A stretch of 64,000 nucleotides of DNA from Lentzea flava. GTDB lineage: Bacteria; Actinomycetota; Actinomycetes; Mycobacteriales; Pseudonocardiaceae. Shown one piece after another: positions 39,937-49,341 of the stretch. The stretch is from NCBI RefSeq assembly GCF_014648475.1, contig NZ_BMRE01000001.1, positions 124,001 to 188,000 on the forward strand, in the 5' to 3' direction. A program made the position numbers and the translations under genes. Under the pieces are notes generated by a model. That model did no database searches, was not told the origin of the DNA, and was given only the letters and a program-made list of their open reading frames with translations. Each line of letters starts with the position of its first letter. Positions within the stretch are counted from its first letter, which is position 1.

Positions 39937-42660
39937 GTGAGGTTCGGGGTGCTCGGTCCGGTGCTGGTCGACGGCGTGGAGGTCGCCGCGCCGCGGCAGC
40001 GCGCGTTGCTGGCGATGCTCGTGCTCGGCGCAGGTCGCGTCGTCGGACACGATCAGCTGATCAACGGCCTGTACGCCGAGCCGCCCGCCGGTGCGGTCAA
40101 CGCGCTGCAGTCGCAGGTGTCGAGGTTGCGCCGGACCGTGCCGGGCCTGCTGATCGAGCACCACCCCGCCGGATACCGCCTGGTCGCTGACGCATCGCAG
40201 GTGGATCACCTGCGGTGCGTCGAGCTGCTGGCAGCGGGATGTGCCGCGCAGGCGCTGGCGTTGTGGCGCGGCCCGGCGCTGGCCGACGTCGACGCGCCTT
40301 TCGCCGAGGCGGCGCGGCAGCGGCTGTCAGAAGTGTTCATCAACTGCGTGCTGTCCGGCGGGACGACGGACGATCTGCGGGATCTGCTGGGGCAGCACCC
40401 GTTGCGGGAGGACGTCCGGGCGGCGTTGATGCGGGCGCTGCACCTTGACGGCCGCCAGACCGAGGCGTTGGAGGTGTTCGCACGGGGCAAGGAGTTGCTC
40501 GCCGACGAGCTCGGTGTCGATCCCTCCCCCGGTCTGGCCGCCGCGCATCTGGAGGTGTTGCGGGCGCAGGCGCCGCACCGGGGTGTGCCCGCGCAGCTCA
40601 CCAGCTTCGTCGGCCGTGACGAGGACCTGCGGCGCGTGTCGAAGTGGCTGCGGGACAACCGGCTCGTCACGCTCATCGGCCCCGGTGGCACCGGCAAGAC
40701 GAGGCTCGCTGTCGAGGTCGCGCACCGCGAACCCGGCGAGGTGGCGTTCGTCGACCTCAGCGCGACGACCGACGTCGCCCGCGCGCTGCTCGACGGCGTC
40801 GGGGTTCGGGAGGCCGGCCTGCTCTCGGTGGGGCCGGTCGGGGTGGAGGAGCGGCTGCGGGCGGCGCTCGCGGCACGCGAGGTGCTGCTGGTGGTGGACA
40901 ACTGCGAACACGTCGTCGACGACGCCGCCCGTGTGCTCGGCGACCTCCTGGCGGCCTGTCCGGACGTGCGGGTGCTCGCGACCAGCCGCGAACCGCTCGG
41001 CATCACCGGCGAGACCCTCAGCCCGGTCACCGCCCTGGACGACGACGCCGCCACCCGTCTGTTCCTCGACCGCGCCCAAGCGGTCAAGCCGGGTTTTCAC
41101 GCCGGCCACGACGTCATCACGGAGGTGTGTCGCAGGCTCGACGGCATCGCGCTCGCCATCGAGCTGGCCGCCGCACGCGTGCGGTCCCTGCCGATCGCCG
41201 AGATCGCCGCCCGCCTCGACGACCGGTTCCGGTTGCTGTCGAAGGGAAGCCGCACCGCCGCGCCCCGTCACCGCACCCTGCAGGCGGTCGTGGAGTGGAG
41301 CTGGGACCTGCTCACCGACACCGAACGCGACCTCGCCGCCCGCTTCACCGTGTTCAGCGGCGGCGCGAGCCTGGACGCGGTCACGGCGGTGTGCGAGTCC
41401 GATGTGGACACAATGACGTCGTTGGTGGACAAGTCACTCGTCGAGGTCGTCGGCGACCGCTACCGGATGCTCGACACCATCCGCGCGTTCTGCGCCGCCC
41501 GCGCGCCCGATCTCGCCGGCCGGCACGCCCGCTGGTTCCTCGCCAGAGCGCAGGAGGCCGAACCGCACCTGCGTGCCCACGACCAGATCGAGTGGCTGAC
41601 CAGGCTCGGCGCCGACCACGACAACCTCACCGCGGCCGTCACCTGGGCCACCGGCCACGACATCGGGCTCGCGCTGGAGCTCGTGGCGGCGCTGTCGACC
41701 TACTACTGGTGCCGCGGCCTGCGCACCGAAGCCGCCCGGCAGGCAGAAGCCGTGATCCGCGCGTGCGGCGAGACCGCTCCGCGGGGACGGGAGCAGGAGT
41801 ACGCGTTGTGCCTGCTCATCGCCTGGCCCTTCGCGCAAGGTGACCAGAGCGGCAGGATCGGCCAGGCCGACGCGTTGCTGGGCGCCCTGGACGGGCCGCC
41901 GCGCTATCCGATCATGACCATGATGTGGGGCATGGCGCTCGGCCCGCCCGAGAACGACTCCCAGACCTGGCACCGCCGCCACCGCCTCGTGGGCACCGAT
42001 CCGTGGAGCGGCGCTCTCGCCCTGGTCGGCGACGGTCTCGTGGCCCGCATGCAGGGTGACCCGGAGACCGGCCGGGACCTGCTGAGGCGCGGCGCGCTGG
42101 AGTTCGGCCGCGTCGGTGACCGCTGGGGTGCCGCGCTCGCGCATCACCAGCTCGGCGAGATCGCCCTGGAAGCCGGCGAACCGGCCCAGGCGCTCGACGC
42201 GATCGGCCGCGCCCACGCGCTGCTCACCGAGCTCGGTGCCACCGAGGACATCGCCGAACTGCTCGTCGCGCGGGCACGCGCCCGCCTCGCCTCCGGCGAC
42301 ACCGAGGGTGCCGCGGCGGACTACGACGAGGCCCTCGACGTCGGGACCCGGGCCGGGGCGCCGCACGTGCGGGCCACCTGCCACCTCGGCCGGGCCGAGC
42401 TCGCCCGCCGCAACGGCGACCTCGGCACCGCGTGGGCCGAGTGCGACCAGGCGTGGGAGCTGACACCGGGCGGCTGGTACAGCCCCGACGAGATGCGGTG
42501 CCACATCGCGCTCGAACGCGGCCGCATCGCGAAGGCCAGGGGCGACCACGCCGCGGCCCGCGAGCACCTGCACGAAGCGCTCAGGCGAGCAGTGGGACAG
42601 CGCAACCTGCTAACCGAGAGCGCCGTCCGCGCGGAACTCGCCGCCCCAGCCGGGCCGTGA
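39937..42660 (+). CDS. SARP/AfsR-like regulator with ATPase and TPR domains
   Basis: 907 residues from GTG 39937. N-terminal winged helix (MRFGVLGPVLVDGVEVAAPR, INALQ-type recognition region), BTAD domain to ~210, P-loop ATPase with Walker A LIGPGGTGKTRLAVEV (~247-255) and Walker B-like VLLVVDNCEHVVDDAA, an NB-ARC-like LATSREPLGI segment, then TPR-like repeats to the end. Such proteins activate antibiotic clusters, but none lies in the window, so the target is elsewhere. The 3' end overlaps the convergent HEAT-like gene by 80 bases. Confidence 0.92.
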   Translation: MRFGVLGPVLVDGVEVAAPRQRALLAMLVLGAGRVVGHDQLINGLYAEPPAGAVNALQSQVSRLRRTVPGLLIEHHPAGYRLVADASQVDHLRCVELLAAGCAAQALALWRGPALADVDAPFAEAARQRLSEVFINCVLSGGTTDDLRDLLGQHPLREDVRAALMRALHLDGRQTEALEVFARGKELLADELGVDPSPGLAAAHLEVLRAQAPHRGVPAQLTSFVGRDEDLRRVSKWLRDNRLVTLIGPGGTGKTRLAVEVAHREPGEVAFVDLSATTDVARALLDGVGVREAGLLSVGPVGVEERLRAALAAREVLLVVDNCEHVVDDAARVLGDLLAACPDVRVLATSREPLGITGETLSPVTALDDDAATRLFLDRAQAVKPGFHAGHDVITEVCRRLDGIALAIELAAARVRSLPIAEIAARLDDRFRLLSKGSRTAAPRHRTLQAVVEWSWDLLTDTERDLAARFTVFSGGASLDAVTAVCESDVDTMTSLVDKSLVEVVGDRYRMLDTIRAFCAARAPDLAGRHARWFLARAQEAEPHLRAHDQIEWLTRLGADHDNLTAAVTWATGHDIGLALELVAALSTYYWCRGLRTEAARQAEAVIRACGETAPRGREQEYALCLLIAWPFAQGDQSGRIGQADALLGALDGPPRYPIMTMMWGMALGPPENDSQTWHRRHRLVGTDPWSGALALVGDGLVARMQGDPETGRDLLRRGALEFGRVGDRWGAALAHHQLGEIALEAGEPAQALDAIGRAHALLTELGATEDIAELLVARARARLASGDTEGAAADYDEALDVGTRAGAPHVRATCHLGRAELARRNGDLGTAWAECDQAWELTPGGWYSPDEMRCHIALERGRIAKARGDHAAAREHLHEALRRAVGQRNLLTESAVRAELAAPAGP

Positions 42661-43342
42661 TCCGCCGCCACCACAACCACGCCGGCAGCTTGTGGTGGGC
42701 GATGAACGTCCACAGGTCGTCCTCGGCCACCTCGTTGGGATGACGGCGCAGCACCTCCAGACACTCGCGTGACACCACCCCGTGGATGCGGGCCACGTGC
42801 GCCAGCGCCGTCGCGCCGTGCTGACGGACCTCGATGCGGTTGTGGTCCAACGCGCGCGCGACCCGCCGCAACGCCACCCACGGATCCGGATACGACATGG
42901 CCAGGCCGATCACCGAGATGCCGACCATGTCCTCGCCGCGGTCGAACGCCGCGTCGACCTCCTCCGGGCGGTCGGTGCCCATCAACGCGGAGAAGTCGCG
43001 CCAGTTCATGCCCTCACCACGTCTCGCCCGGTCCAGCAGGAAACGCTGCCTGCCGTCGGAACGCTCCCCCGTGCGTTCCCAGTCCGCGGCTAAGTACCGC
43101 CACACCGCCGCGGTGTCCTCGCGGGAGGTCGAGGCCAGGATCCGGCACAGCGCGAGCACGTGCGCCGGTTCCGTCGCCTCGGCGAGTTCGCCCAGCACTC
43201 CTGGCGGGCGGCCCAGGTCGTTCCACGCCAGCCACGCCAGCGTCGGCACGTCGTCGACGTCCACCCAGCCGTCGGCCCCGCCCCGCCCGATCTCGGCAGG
43301 CGTCAGCGAGGCCCGCAGACGGGCGTGTTCGATCGGGATCAC
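42581..43342 (-). CDS. Helical HEAT-repeat-like protein, unnamed
   Basis: 253 residues, no named family recognised. The helical segment WVALRRVARALDHNRIEVRQ HGATALAHVARIHGV resembles a HEAT repeat pair; the N-terminal half has LAWLAWNDLGRPPGV. It shares its terminator region with the SARP gene through an 80-base convergent overlap and ends a minus-strand run just after the ABC transporter operon (the ABC ATPase stop is one base beyond its start), so it may be co-transcribed with that operon. Confidence 0.55.
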   Translation of the reverse strand: MIPIEHARLRASLTPAEIGRGGADGWVDVDDVPTLAWLAWNDLGRPPGVLGELAEATEPAHVLALCRILASTSREDTAAVWRYLAADWERTGERSDGRQRFLLDRARRGEGMNWRDFSALMGTDRPEEVDAAFDRGEDMVGISVIGLAMSYPDPWVALRRVARALDHNRIEVRQHGATALAHVARIHGVVSRECLEVLRRHPNEVAEDDLWTFIAHHKLPAWLWWRRITARLGRRVPRGRRSRLAGCAVPLLA

Positions 43343-43343
43343 G

Positions 43344-44867
43344 TCAGACCTGCGGCACCGCGCGCAGCAGCGCGCGCGTGTAGTCGTGAGTGGGGTTGAG
43401 CAGCACTTGTTCCACCGAGCCTTGTTCCACGATCTTCCCCTGATGCATCACCGCGACCCGATCGGCGATCTGCCACGCCAGTCCGAGGTCGTGCGTGATG
43501 ATCAATGAAGCAAGGCCCAGCTCATGCCGCAACTTCAGCAGCAGCGCCACGATCTCCCCGCGCACCGAGGCGTCCAGCGACGCGACGGGCTCGTCGGCGA
43601 CCAGCAGACGGGGCTGCAGCACCAGTGCCCCGGCGATCACCACCCGCTGCTGCTGACCCCCGGACAGCTCGTGCGGCAGCGAGTCCAGATATAGCTCCGC
43701 CGGACGCAGCTCCGCACGCTCCACAGCGGCGCTGACCAGGGATTCCTCGTCACCGCGAATGCCGTGGACGCGCAGTCCCTCCGCCACCGCGTCGCGGACG
43801 GTGTGGCGCGGGTTGAGCGCGCTCGCCGGGTCCTGCAGGACGAGCTGCACCTGCCGCCGGAACGCCTTGAGTGCCGCGCCTTTCACCGGCACCGGAGCAC
43901 CGTCGAAGATCACCCGTCCGGAGGACGGTTTCCGCAGCCCCATTATGGTACGAGCCAGTGTCGTTTTACCGGAGCCGGACTGCCCGACCAACGCCACGAT
44001 CTCGCCGTGCCCGACCGTCAGGTCCACCCCGTCGACCGCGCGGGTCCGACCGTAGTCCACCACCAGGTCCCGCACCCGCAGCAACGGCTCCGGCTGCGGT
44101 GCCTGCTCGGCCCAGCGGTGCGCCGGATCGCCGATCACCGGGAACGCCGCGGTCAGCGCCGCCGTGTGCGGGTGGCGCGGGTTCGCGATCACCTCCCGCG
44201 TGGCGCCGCGCTCGACCAGCTCGCCGCGGTGCATCACCGCCAGCTCGTCGCACGTCTGCGCGAGCACCGACAGGTCGTGGCTGATCATCAGCAGCCCCAG
44301 GTCCTGCTCGGCCACCAGGCGGGTGAGCACCGACAGCACCTGCGCCTGCACGACCACGTCCAGCGCCGTCGTCGGCTCGTCCGCGATCACCAGCCGCGGC
44401 CCGCACGCCAGCGCCATCGCGATCATGACCCGCTGCCGCTGCCCGCCGGAGAGCTCGTGCGGATACGCCCGCGCCTTCTGCGCCGACAGCTCCACCTGCT
44501 CCAGCAGCTCACGGACACTCCCAGGCGTGCCGTGCAGGCGCATCGGCTCAGCGATCTGGTCACCGACACGCCGCACCGGGTTGAGCGAATGCATCGCGCC
44601 CTGGAACACGATCGACGCCGACGCCCACCGCACCGCCCGCAACCGGCCCCACGACATCGTCCGGACGTCGTCGCCGTCCAGCAGGATCTCGCCCTCGACG
44701 CGGGCGGTCCTGGGCAGCAGCCGCAGCACCGACATCGCCACCGTCGACTTGCCCGACCCCGACTCACCCGCCAGACCCAGCGTCTGACCCGGTGCCAGCG
44801 TCAGGTTCACGTCGCCGACAACGCGCTTGTGTCCGTAATGGACACTGAGGTTCCTCAGCTCCAGCAC
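43344..44867 (-). CDS. Fused dipeptide/oligopeptide ABC transporter ATPase (DppD-DppF)
   Basis: 507 residues carrying two full ABC ATPase domains. The first has Walker A GESGSGKSTVAMSVL and signature LSGGQRQRVMIAMAL; the second has GQSGSGKTTLARTIMG and LSGGQQQRVVIAGAL. This corresponds to DppD and DppF fused. It energises import by the two permeases immediately upstream in the operon, which also contains the solute-binding protein. Confidence 0.95.
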   Translation of the reverse strand: MLELRNLSVHYGHKRVVGDVNLTLAPGQTLGLAGESGSGKSTVAMSVLRLLPRTARVEGEILLDGDDVRTMSWGRLRAVRWASASIVFQGAMHSLNPVRRVGDQIAEPMRLHGTPGSVRELLEQVELSAQKARAYPHELSGGQRQRVMIAMALACGPRLVIADEPTTALDVVVQAQVLSVLTRLVAEQDLGLLMISHDLSVLAQTCDELAVMHRGELVERGATREVIANPRHPHTAALTAAFPVIGDPAHRWAEQAPQPEPLLRVRDLVVDYGRTRAVDGVDLTVGHGEIVALVGQSGSGKTTLARTIMGLRKPSSGRVIFDGAPVPVKGAALKAFRRQVQLVLQDPASALNPRHTVRDAVAEGLRVHGIRGDEESLVSAAVERAELRPAELYLDSLPHELSGGQQQRVVIAGALVLQPRLLVADEPVASLDASVRGEIVALLLKLRHELGLASLIITHDLGLAWQIADRVAVMHQGKIVEQGSVEQVLLNPTHDYTRALLRAVPQV

Positions 44868-44871
44868 CCTG

Positions 44872-45690
44872 TCACCTCTTCGGCGTCACAACGGCTTCGA
44901 GGGCGCGCCCGACGAGCGTGAACGCCAGCACCACCACCACGATCGCGACACCGGGCGGCAGCAGGAACCACCACGCCCGCTGCGGCACCGCCCCGTGCAG
45001 CTGCGCCTGGTGCAGCATCGCGCCCCACGAGATCCGCGTCGGATCACCCAGCCCCAGAAACGCGAGCGTCGACTCGGCCACGATCGCCGTCGCCACCGCC
45101 AGCGTCGCGTTCACCAGCACCAGCGGCACCACCGACGGCAACACGTGCCGCCCGATCACGTGCACGTGCCCGCCACCGAGGGCACGAGCGCGTTCCACGA
45201 ACGGCCGCGCCTCGATCGTCAGCGTCTGCGCCCGCACCATCCGCGCCGTCGACGGCCAGCTCGTCAGCCCGATCGCCAGCACGATCGTCCCCAGCCCGCG
45301 CGGCAGCACCGTCGACAGCGCGATCGCCAGCACCAGCGCCGGAAGCACCAGGAAGAAGTCCGTGATCCGCAGCAACGCGCCCGCGACGAGGCCGCCGAAG
45401 TGACCGCTCACGACACCCACGAGCGTGCCGATGCCGACCGCGAGCACCGCCGCCGTCAGCCCCACGAACAACGACGTCCCCGCACCCTGCGCCACCAGCA
45501 CCGCCACCGACCGGCCGGTGTGGTCGGTGCCCAGCCAGAACTCCGCGCCCGGCGACTGCCACGGCGCCGCCGTCACCCGCGTCACGTCCAGCTCGTCCGC
45601 GGAGATCAGCAGCGGCGCGACCACCGCGACCAGCGCCGCGACCGCGAGGATCGCGGCACCGGCCACACCGGCCCTGTTGAACCTGCTCAT
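44872..45690 (-). CDS. ABC transporter permease (DppC type)
   Basis: 272 residues, about six transmembrane segments. The EAA-like loop is ERARALGGGHVHVIGRHVLP, and the N-terminus includes a GTDHTGRSV element typical of DppC. It overlaps the DppB-type gene by 4 bases and is followed by the ATPase after 4 bases. Confidence 0.93.
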   Translation of the reverse strand: MSRFNRAGVAGAAILAVAALVAVVAPLLISADELDVTRVTAAPWQSPGAEFWLGTDHTGRSVAVLVAQGAGTSLFVGLTAAVLAVGIGTLVGVVSGHFGGLVAGALLRITDFFLVLPALVLAIALSTVLPRGLGTIVLAIGLTSWPSTARMVRAQTLTIEARPFVERARALGGGHVHVIGRHVLPSVVPLVLVNATLAVATAIVAESTLAFLGLGDPTRISWGAMLHQAQLHGAVPQRAWWFLLPPGVAIVVVVLAFTLVGRALEAVVTPKR

Positions 45691-46649
45691 ACGACCTTCA
45701 CCCGTGGATCCAGCACCCCGTACAGCAGCTCAGCCAGCAGGTTCATCACCACGACCGCGCCCGCCGTGACCACCAGCAGCCCCTGCAGCAGGAAGTAGTC
45801 GGGCCCGGTCAGCGCGTCGTAGAACAACAACCCCAGGCCCGGCCACGAGAACACCGTCTCCGTCGTGATCGCCCCGGCCACCACCAGCCCGAACCGCAGG
45901 AACACCAGCGTGATCGCGGGCAGCACCGCGTTCGGCACCGCGTGCCGGCGGCGCACCAGGTCGTCGCGCAGCCCCTTCGCCCGCGCCGTCGTGAGGTAGG
46001 GAGCGTGCATCTCCTCCAGCAACGACGACCGCATCACGAGCATGTACTCCGCGCACACCACCGCGACCAGCGTGAGCGAGGGCAGCACCAGGTGATGCCC
46101 CACATCCAGCGCCTGCGAGACGAAGTCCGGTGCCGTGTCGGTGTCGCGCATGCCCCGCGACGGGAACAGCTCACCCGTCGCCATCATCAGCAGCATGCCG
46201 AGCCAGAACGTCGGCACCGCCCACAACGTCAGCGACACCCCCGTCGTGGCCTTGTCGAACGCCGAGTCGCGCCGCCACGCCGCCCGCACCCCCAGCCACA
46301 GCCCGAGACCGACCGCGATCACCGTCGACGTGCCGACCAGCAGCAGCGTCGGCCCCAGGCGTTCGAGAATCACGTCGGCCACCGGGCGGCGGAACGTGAA
46401 CGACGTCCCCAGGTCACCGCGCAGCAGTGAGGTGAAGTAGCTGAAGAACTGCTCGTGCAGCGGACGGTCCAGGCCGAACTGCGCCCGCAGTTCGGCCTGC
46501 ATCGCCGCTGTCGTCGGCCGCCCGCGCGTCATCGAGACCACGGGGTCGCCGGGCACCACCCGGAACAGGAAGAAGCCCAGCACCGCCACCATCACCAGGC
46601 TGAGCGCGGCACCACCGAGCCGGCCCCAGAGACGAACCCCGCGTCGCAC
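45687..46649 (-). CDS. ABC transporter permease (DppB type)
   Basis: 320 residues. VVPGDPVVSMTRGRPTTAAM and LRAQFGLDRPLHEQFFSYF are the typical DppB N-terminal elements, and TTARAKGLRDDLVRRRHAVP is the EAA loop. It has about six transmembrane segments. It starts immediately next to the solute-binding protein stop. Confidence 0.94.
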   Translation of the reverse strand: MRRGVRLWGRLGGAALSLVMVAVLGFFLFRVVPGDPVVSMTRGRPTTAAMQAELRAQFGLDRPLHEQFFSYFTSLLRGDLGTSFTFRRPVADVILERLGPTLLLVGTSTVIAVGLGLWLGVRAAWRRDSAFDKATTGVSLTLWAVPTFWLGMLLMMATGELFPSRGMRDTDTAPDFVSQALDVGHHLVLPSLTLVAVVCAEYMLVMRSSLLEEMHAPYLTTARAKGLRDDLVRRRHAVPNAVLPAITLVFLRFGLVVAGAITTETVFSWPGLGLLFYDALTGPDYFLLQGLLVVTAGAVVVMNLLAELLYGVLDPRVKVV

Positions 46650-48404
46650 CTACTCGCGCTCCCCGGCCGTGGCCTTCCGCCTGCGCGTGTACACCACGAT
46701 CGCCAGCAGCAGCGAGGACACCGCCGCGGCGACCACCGCGAAACCGACCCACGTCGAGCCGGACGTCGCGGCCCGCGCCGCCGGTTCGGCGCCGTAGTAA
46801 CCCCACATGCCGTTCTGCGCCATGATCACGCCGCCCTGCGCGGGCTGCGTGGTGAACCGGGCGAAGTGATCCGAGCGGTAGGCCTCCAGCGCGTTCTCGT
46901 ACGCGAGCACCACCGCGGGTACCTGGTCGTAGAACCGGGCCTGCATCTGCTTCACGAGCTCCACCCGCTTGCCCTCGTCGAACTCCGAGAGCTGACGCGC
47001 GTAGAGCTCGTCGTAGGTCTGGTCGCAGAAGTAGGCGTCGGTGGTGCCGCCCTTGCCGTCCGCGCCCGGCCGCTGCGCGCACGTGTGCAGCCCGAGGATG
47101 AAGTCCGGGTCCACGTTCGTCGCCCAGCCGGAGAACGCCAGGTCGTAGGTCGCCACCGTGGTCGCCTCGTTGAGCTGGTTGTCCGACACCAGCCGCACGT
47201 CCAGCGCGATGCCGACGTCGCCCAGCTGCCGCTTGAGGTACTCGCTGGCCTGCTCGTCGTAGGCCCGGCCGGCGCGGCCGGTCAGCCGCAGCGAGAACCG
47301 CGTGCCGTCGGCCTTGCGCGGATAGCCCGCGGCGTCCAGCGCGGCGTTCGCGGCCGCGGGGTCGAACTTGCGCAGCTCGGACTCACCCGGCTGCCAGTGC
47401 CACTTGCCGAACACCGGCGGCACCAGCCCGGCACCCTTCTCCGCGTACCCGAGGCTGACCCGCTGCACCAGCGCGTCCAGGTCGATGGCCTGCGCGATCG
47501 CCCGCCGCACCCGCACGTCCTTGAGCGCCGGGTTGCCGTCACCGATCGGCTCGCCGGCGCGGGTCTGCGCACCGGGGTTGATCAGCAGCTCGACGAACCG
47601 GCGGCCCTGCGCCTTGTTGCGGGTGACGCCTGGCTTGTCCTTGAGCGAGTCGAACTGCGCCGGTGCCATCCGGTTGACCAGGTCGACCTCGCCCTTGGCT
47701 AGCGCCTGCACCGCGGCGTCGGAGTTCTGGAAGTACACGAAGTGCAGCTCGTCGTACTTCGGCGCGCCGCGCCAGTAGCTCTTGTTGGCCTTGAGCTTGA
47801 TGAACTGCCCGGCCACGTGCTCGGTGAGCACGAACGGGCCGGAGCCCACGACCGGCATCTGGTCGTTGGCGTAGTCCTTGATGTTCGTGACCTTCTCCCA
47901 CACGTGCTTGGGCACGATCGGGACGTCCAGCGCCAGCATCGTGACCTGCGGCGCCTTGGTCCTGATCACCACGGTCCTGTCGTCCGGCGCGGTGACGGAG
48001 GAGAAGTTGGTGACGAAGCTGCCGTTCGCGGTCCTGGCGACCTCGTTGGTCAGCATCAGGTTGTAGGTGAACGCGACGTCCTGCGCCGTGATCGGCTGCC
48101 CGTCGGACCACTTCTTGCCCTCGGGAACGGTGAACGTCCACGTGAGCTTGTCGGCCGAGGGCTCCCACCTGTTCGCGATGCCCTCGGTGACCCGCTGGTC
48201 GTCCGCGGCGTAGGCGGTCAGGTAGTCGTACATCAACCGGCCGACCTCGGTGCTCGACTGGAACACCGCGAGGAACGGGTTCATCGAGTCGATCTGCTGC
48301 ACGATCGCGACCTTGAGGATCACCCGCCCCTCAGCCGCGGCAGGCGGTGTTGCCAGCCCCAGTGTCGTTGCCACAGCGAGCAACGCGCACAACTTCACCC
48401 GCAC
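46650..48404 (-). CDS. Family 5 extracellular solute-binding protein with C-terminal membrane anchor
   Basis: 584 residues from GTG 48404. A Sec signal (VKLCALLAVATTLGLATPPA, ending AAAEG) has no lipobox Cys, so it is not a lipoprotein. The SBP_bac_5 body follows (DSMNPFLAVFQSSTEVGRLM, WTFTVPEGKKWSDGQPITAQ). The C-terminus has a transmembrane helix (WVGFAVVAAAVSSLLLAIVV) and an RRRK stop-transfer, giving a type I anchored binding protein. First gene of the transporter operon; divergent from the DppA-type gene. Confidence 0.92.
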   Translation of the reverse strand: MRVKLCALLAVATTLGLATPPAAAEGRVILKVAIVQQIDSMNPFLAVFQSSTEVGRLMYDYLTAYAADDQRVTEGIANRWEPSADKLTWTFTVPEGKKWSDGQPITAQDVAFTYNLMLTNEVARTANGSFVTNFSSVTAPDDRTVVIRTKAPQVTMLALDVPIVPKHVWEKVTNIKDYANDQMPVVGSGPFVLTEHVAGQFIKLKANKSYWRGAPKYDELHFVYFQNSDAAVQALAKGEVDLVNRMAPAQFDSLKDKPGVTRNKAQGRRFVELLINPGAQTRAGEPIGDGNPALKDVRVRRAIAQAIDLDALVQRVSLGYAEKGAGLVPPVFGKWHWQPGESELRKFDPAAANAALDAAGYPRKADGTRFSLRLTGRAGRAYDEQASEYLKRQLGDVGIALDVRLVSDNQLNEATTVATYDLAFSGWATNVDPDFILGLHTCAQRPGADGKGGTTDAYFCDQTYDELYARQLSEFDEGKRVELVKQMQARFYDQVPAVVLAYENALEAYRSDHFARFTTQPAQGGVIMAQNGMWGYYGAEPAARAATSGSTWVGFAVVAAAVSSLLLAIVVYTRRRKATAGERE

Positions 48405-48449
48405 GAAATACCCCTCTTCCCCAGCAGCCCACCGCTACGTTACTCAGCT

Positions 48450-49277
48450 GTGCGGATCATGATCTCGGCGGACATGGAAGGCGCCACCGGAGTCACCTGG
48501 ACCGGGGACGTCATCCCCGGCACCGAGCAGTGGCAACGGTTCCGGCGGCTGTTCACGGGGGACGTCAACGCCTGCGTGACGGGTCTGGTCGCGGGCGGCG
48601 CGACCGAGGTGATCGTCAACGAGGCGCACTCCTCGCAGCGCAACCTGCTGCTCGAGGACCTGCACACCTCGGCCCGCATGCTCACCGGCCGCCACAAGCC
48701 GCTGTCGATGATGCAGGGCATCGACTCCGATGTGGACGGTGTCGTCTTCCTCGGCTACCACACCGGCGCTGGTTCTCCCGGCGTCCTCGCGCACACCTAC
48801 CTGGAGAACTCCATCACCGGCGTGTGGCTCGACGGCGTGCACGCCTCCGAGGGACGCCTCAACGCCGCCCTGGCGGCCGAGTACGGGGTTCCCGTGCTGC
48901 TCGTGACCGGTGACGACCTGACGTGCGCCGACGCCGCGACCTACGCGCCCGGCGCCGGGCTGGTGGCGGTGAAGGAATGCGTGTCGCGGTATGCGGCCGT
49001 GTGTCTTCCACCCGCCGTGGCTTTTTCACACATCACAGAAGCCGCCACCGCCGCGATGGCCTCCGCCGGGCGCGGCGAGGGCGTCGTGACGGCGCACCGC
49101 ATCGAGGTCGAGTTCGACGCCACCCACCTCGCCGACGCCGCCGCCGTCGTGCCGACCGTCGAGCTCATCGGCCCGCGCCGGGTCGGGTTCGACGCCGTGT
49201 CGATGACCGAGGCGATGAAGGCGTTCAAGGTCGTCACCCACGTCGCGGCCGGTGCGATCGAGGGCATCTACGGCTGA
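48450..49277 (+). CDS. dppA: M55 family D-aminopeptidase (DppA-like)
   Basis: 275 residues from GTG 48450. The start MRIMISADMEGATGVTW holds the zinc ligands D8 and E10 of DppA. NEAHSSQRNLL, FLGYHTGAGS and GVWLDGVHASEG are other conserved blocks. DppA removes D-amino acids from the N-terminus of peptides such as D-Ala-D-Ala. It lies 45 bases from the divergent solute-binding gene, consistent with uptake and processing of cell-wall-derived peptides. Confidence 0.92.
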   Translation: MRIMISADMEGATGVTWTGDVIPGTEQWQRFRRLFTGDVNACVTGLVAGGATEVIVNEAHSSQRNLLLEDLHTSARMLTGRHKPLSMMQGIDSDVDGVVFLGYHTGAGSPGVLAHTYLENSITGVWLDGVHASEGRLNAALAAEYGVPVLLVTGDDLTCADAATYAPGAGLVAVKECVSRYAAVCLPPAVAFSHITEAATAAMASAGRGEGVVTAHRIEVEFDATHLADAAAVVPTVELIGPRRVGFDAVSMTEAMKAFKVVTHVAAGAIEGIYG

Positions 49278-49341
49278 GCAGGCCCCAGCGACCTCCCGGG
49301 GCGTGGGAATTCCACCTGACGCGTACGGCTACGGTGGCTTC

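Larger units (their letters stand above)
1496..43070. repeat. Polar GGGGGAG heptamer array oriented toward dif (KOPS-like)
   Basis: Plus-strand GGGGGAG starts at 1496, 2766, 13415, 20159, 22151, 23572, 25475, 29580, 30664 and 32091, all left of dif. Minus-strand copies (CTCCCCC on plus) start at 35642, 36051, 36687, 38305, 38604, 40524 and 43064. The only contrary copy found is 61585 (+). Orientation follows dif position, not gene direction, as expected of FtsK-orienting sequences. Confidence 0.75.

Noticed and set aside
39937..42660. An antibiotic biosynthetic cluster around the SARP-like gene
   Set aside because: Neighbouring genes are a cupin, a GlxA-type regulator, a HEAT-like protein and an ABC transporter. 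No polyketide synthase, NRPS or terpene genes are present.
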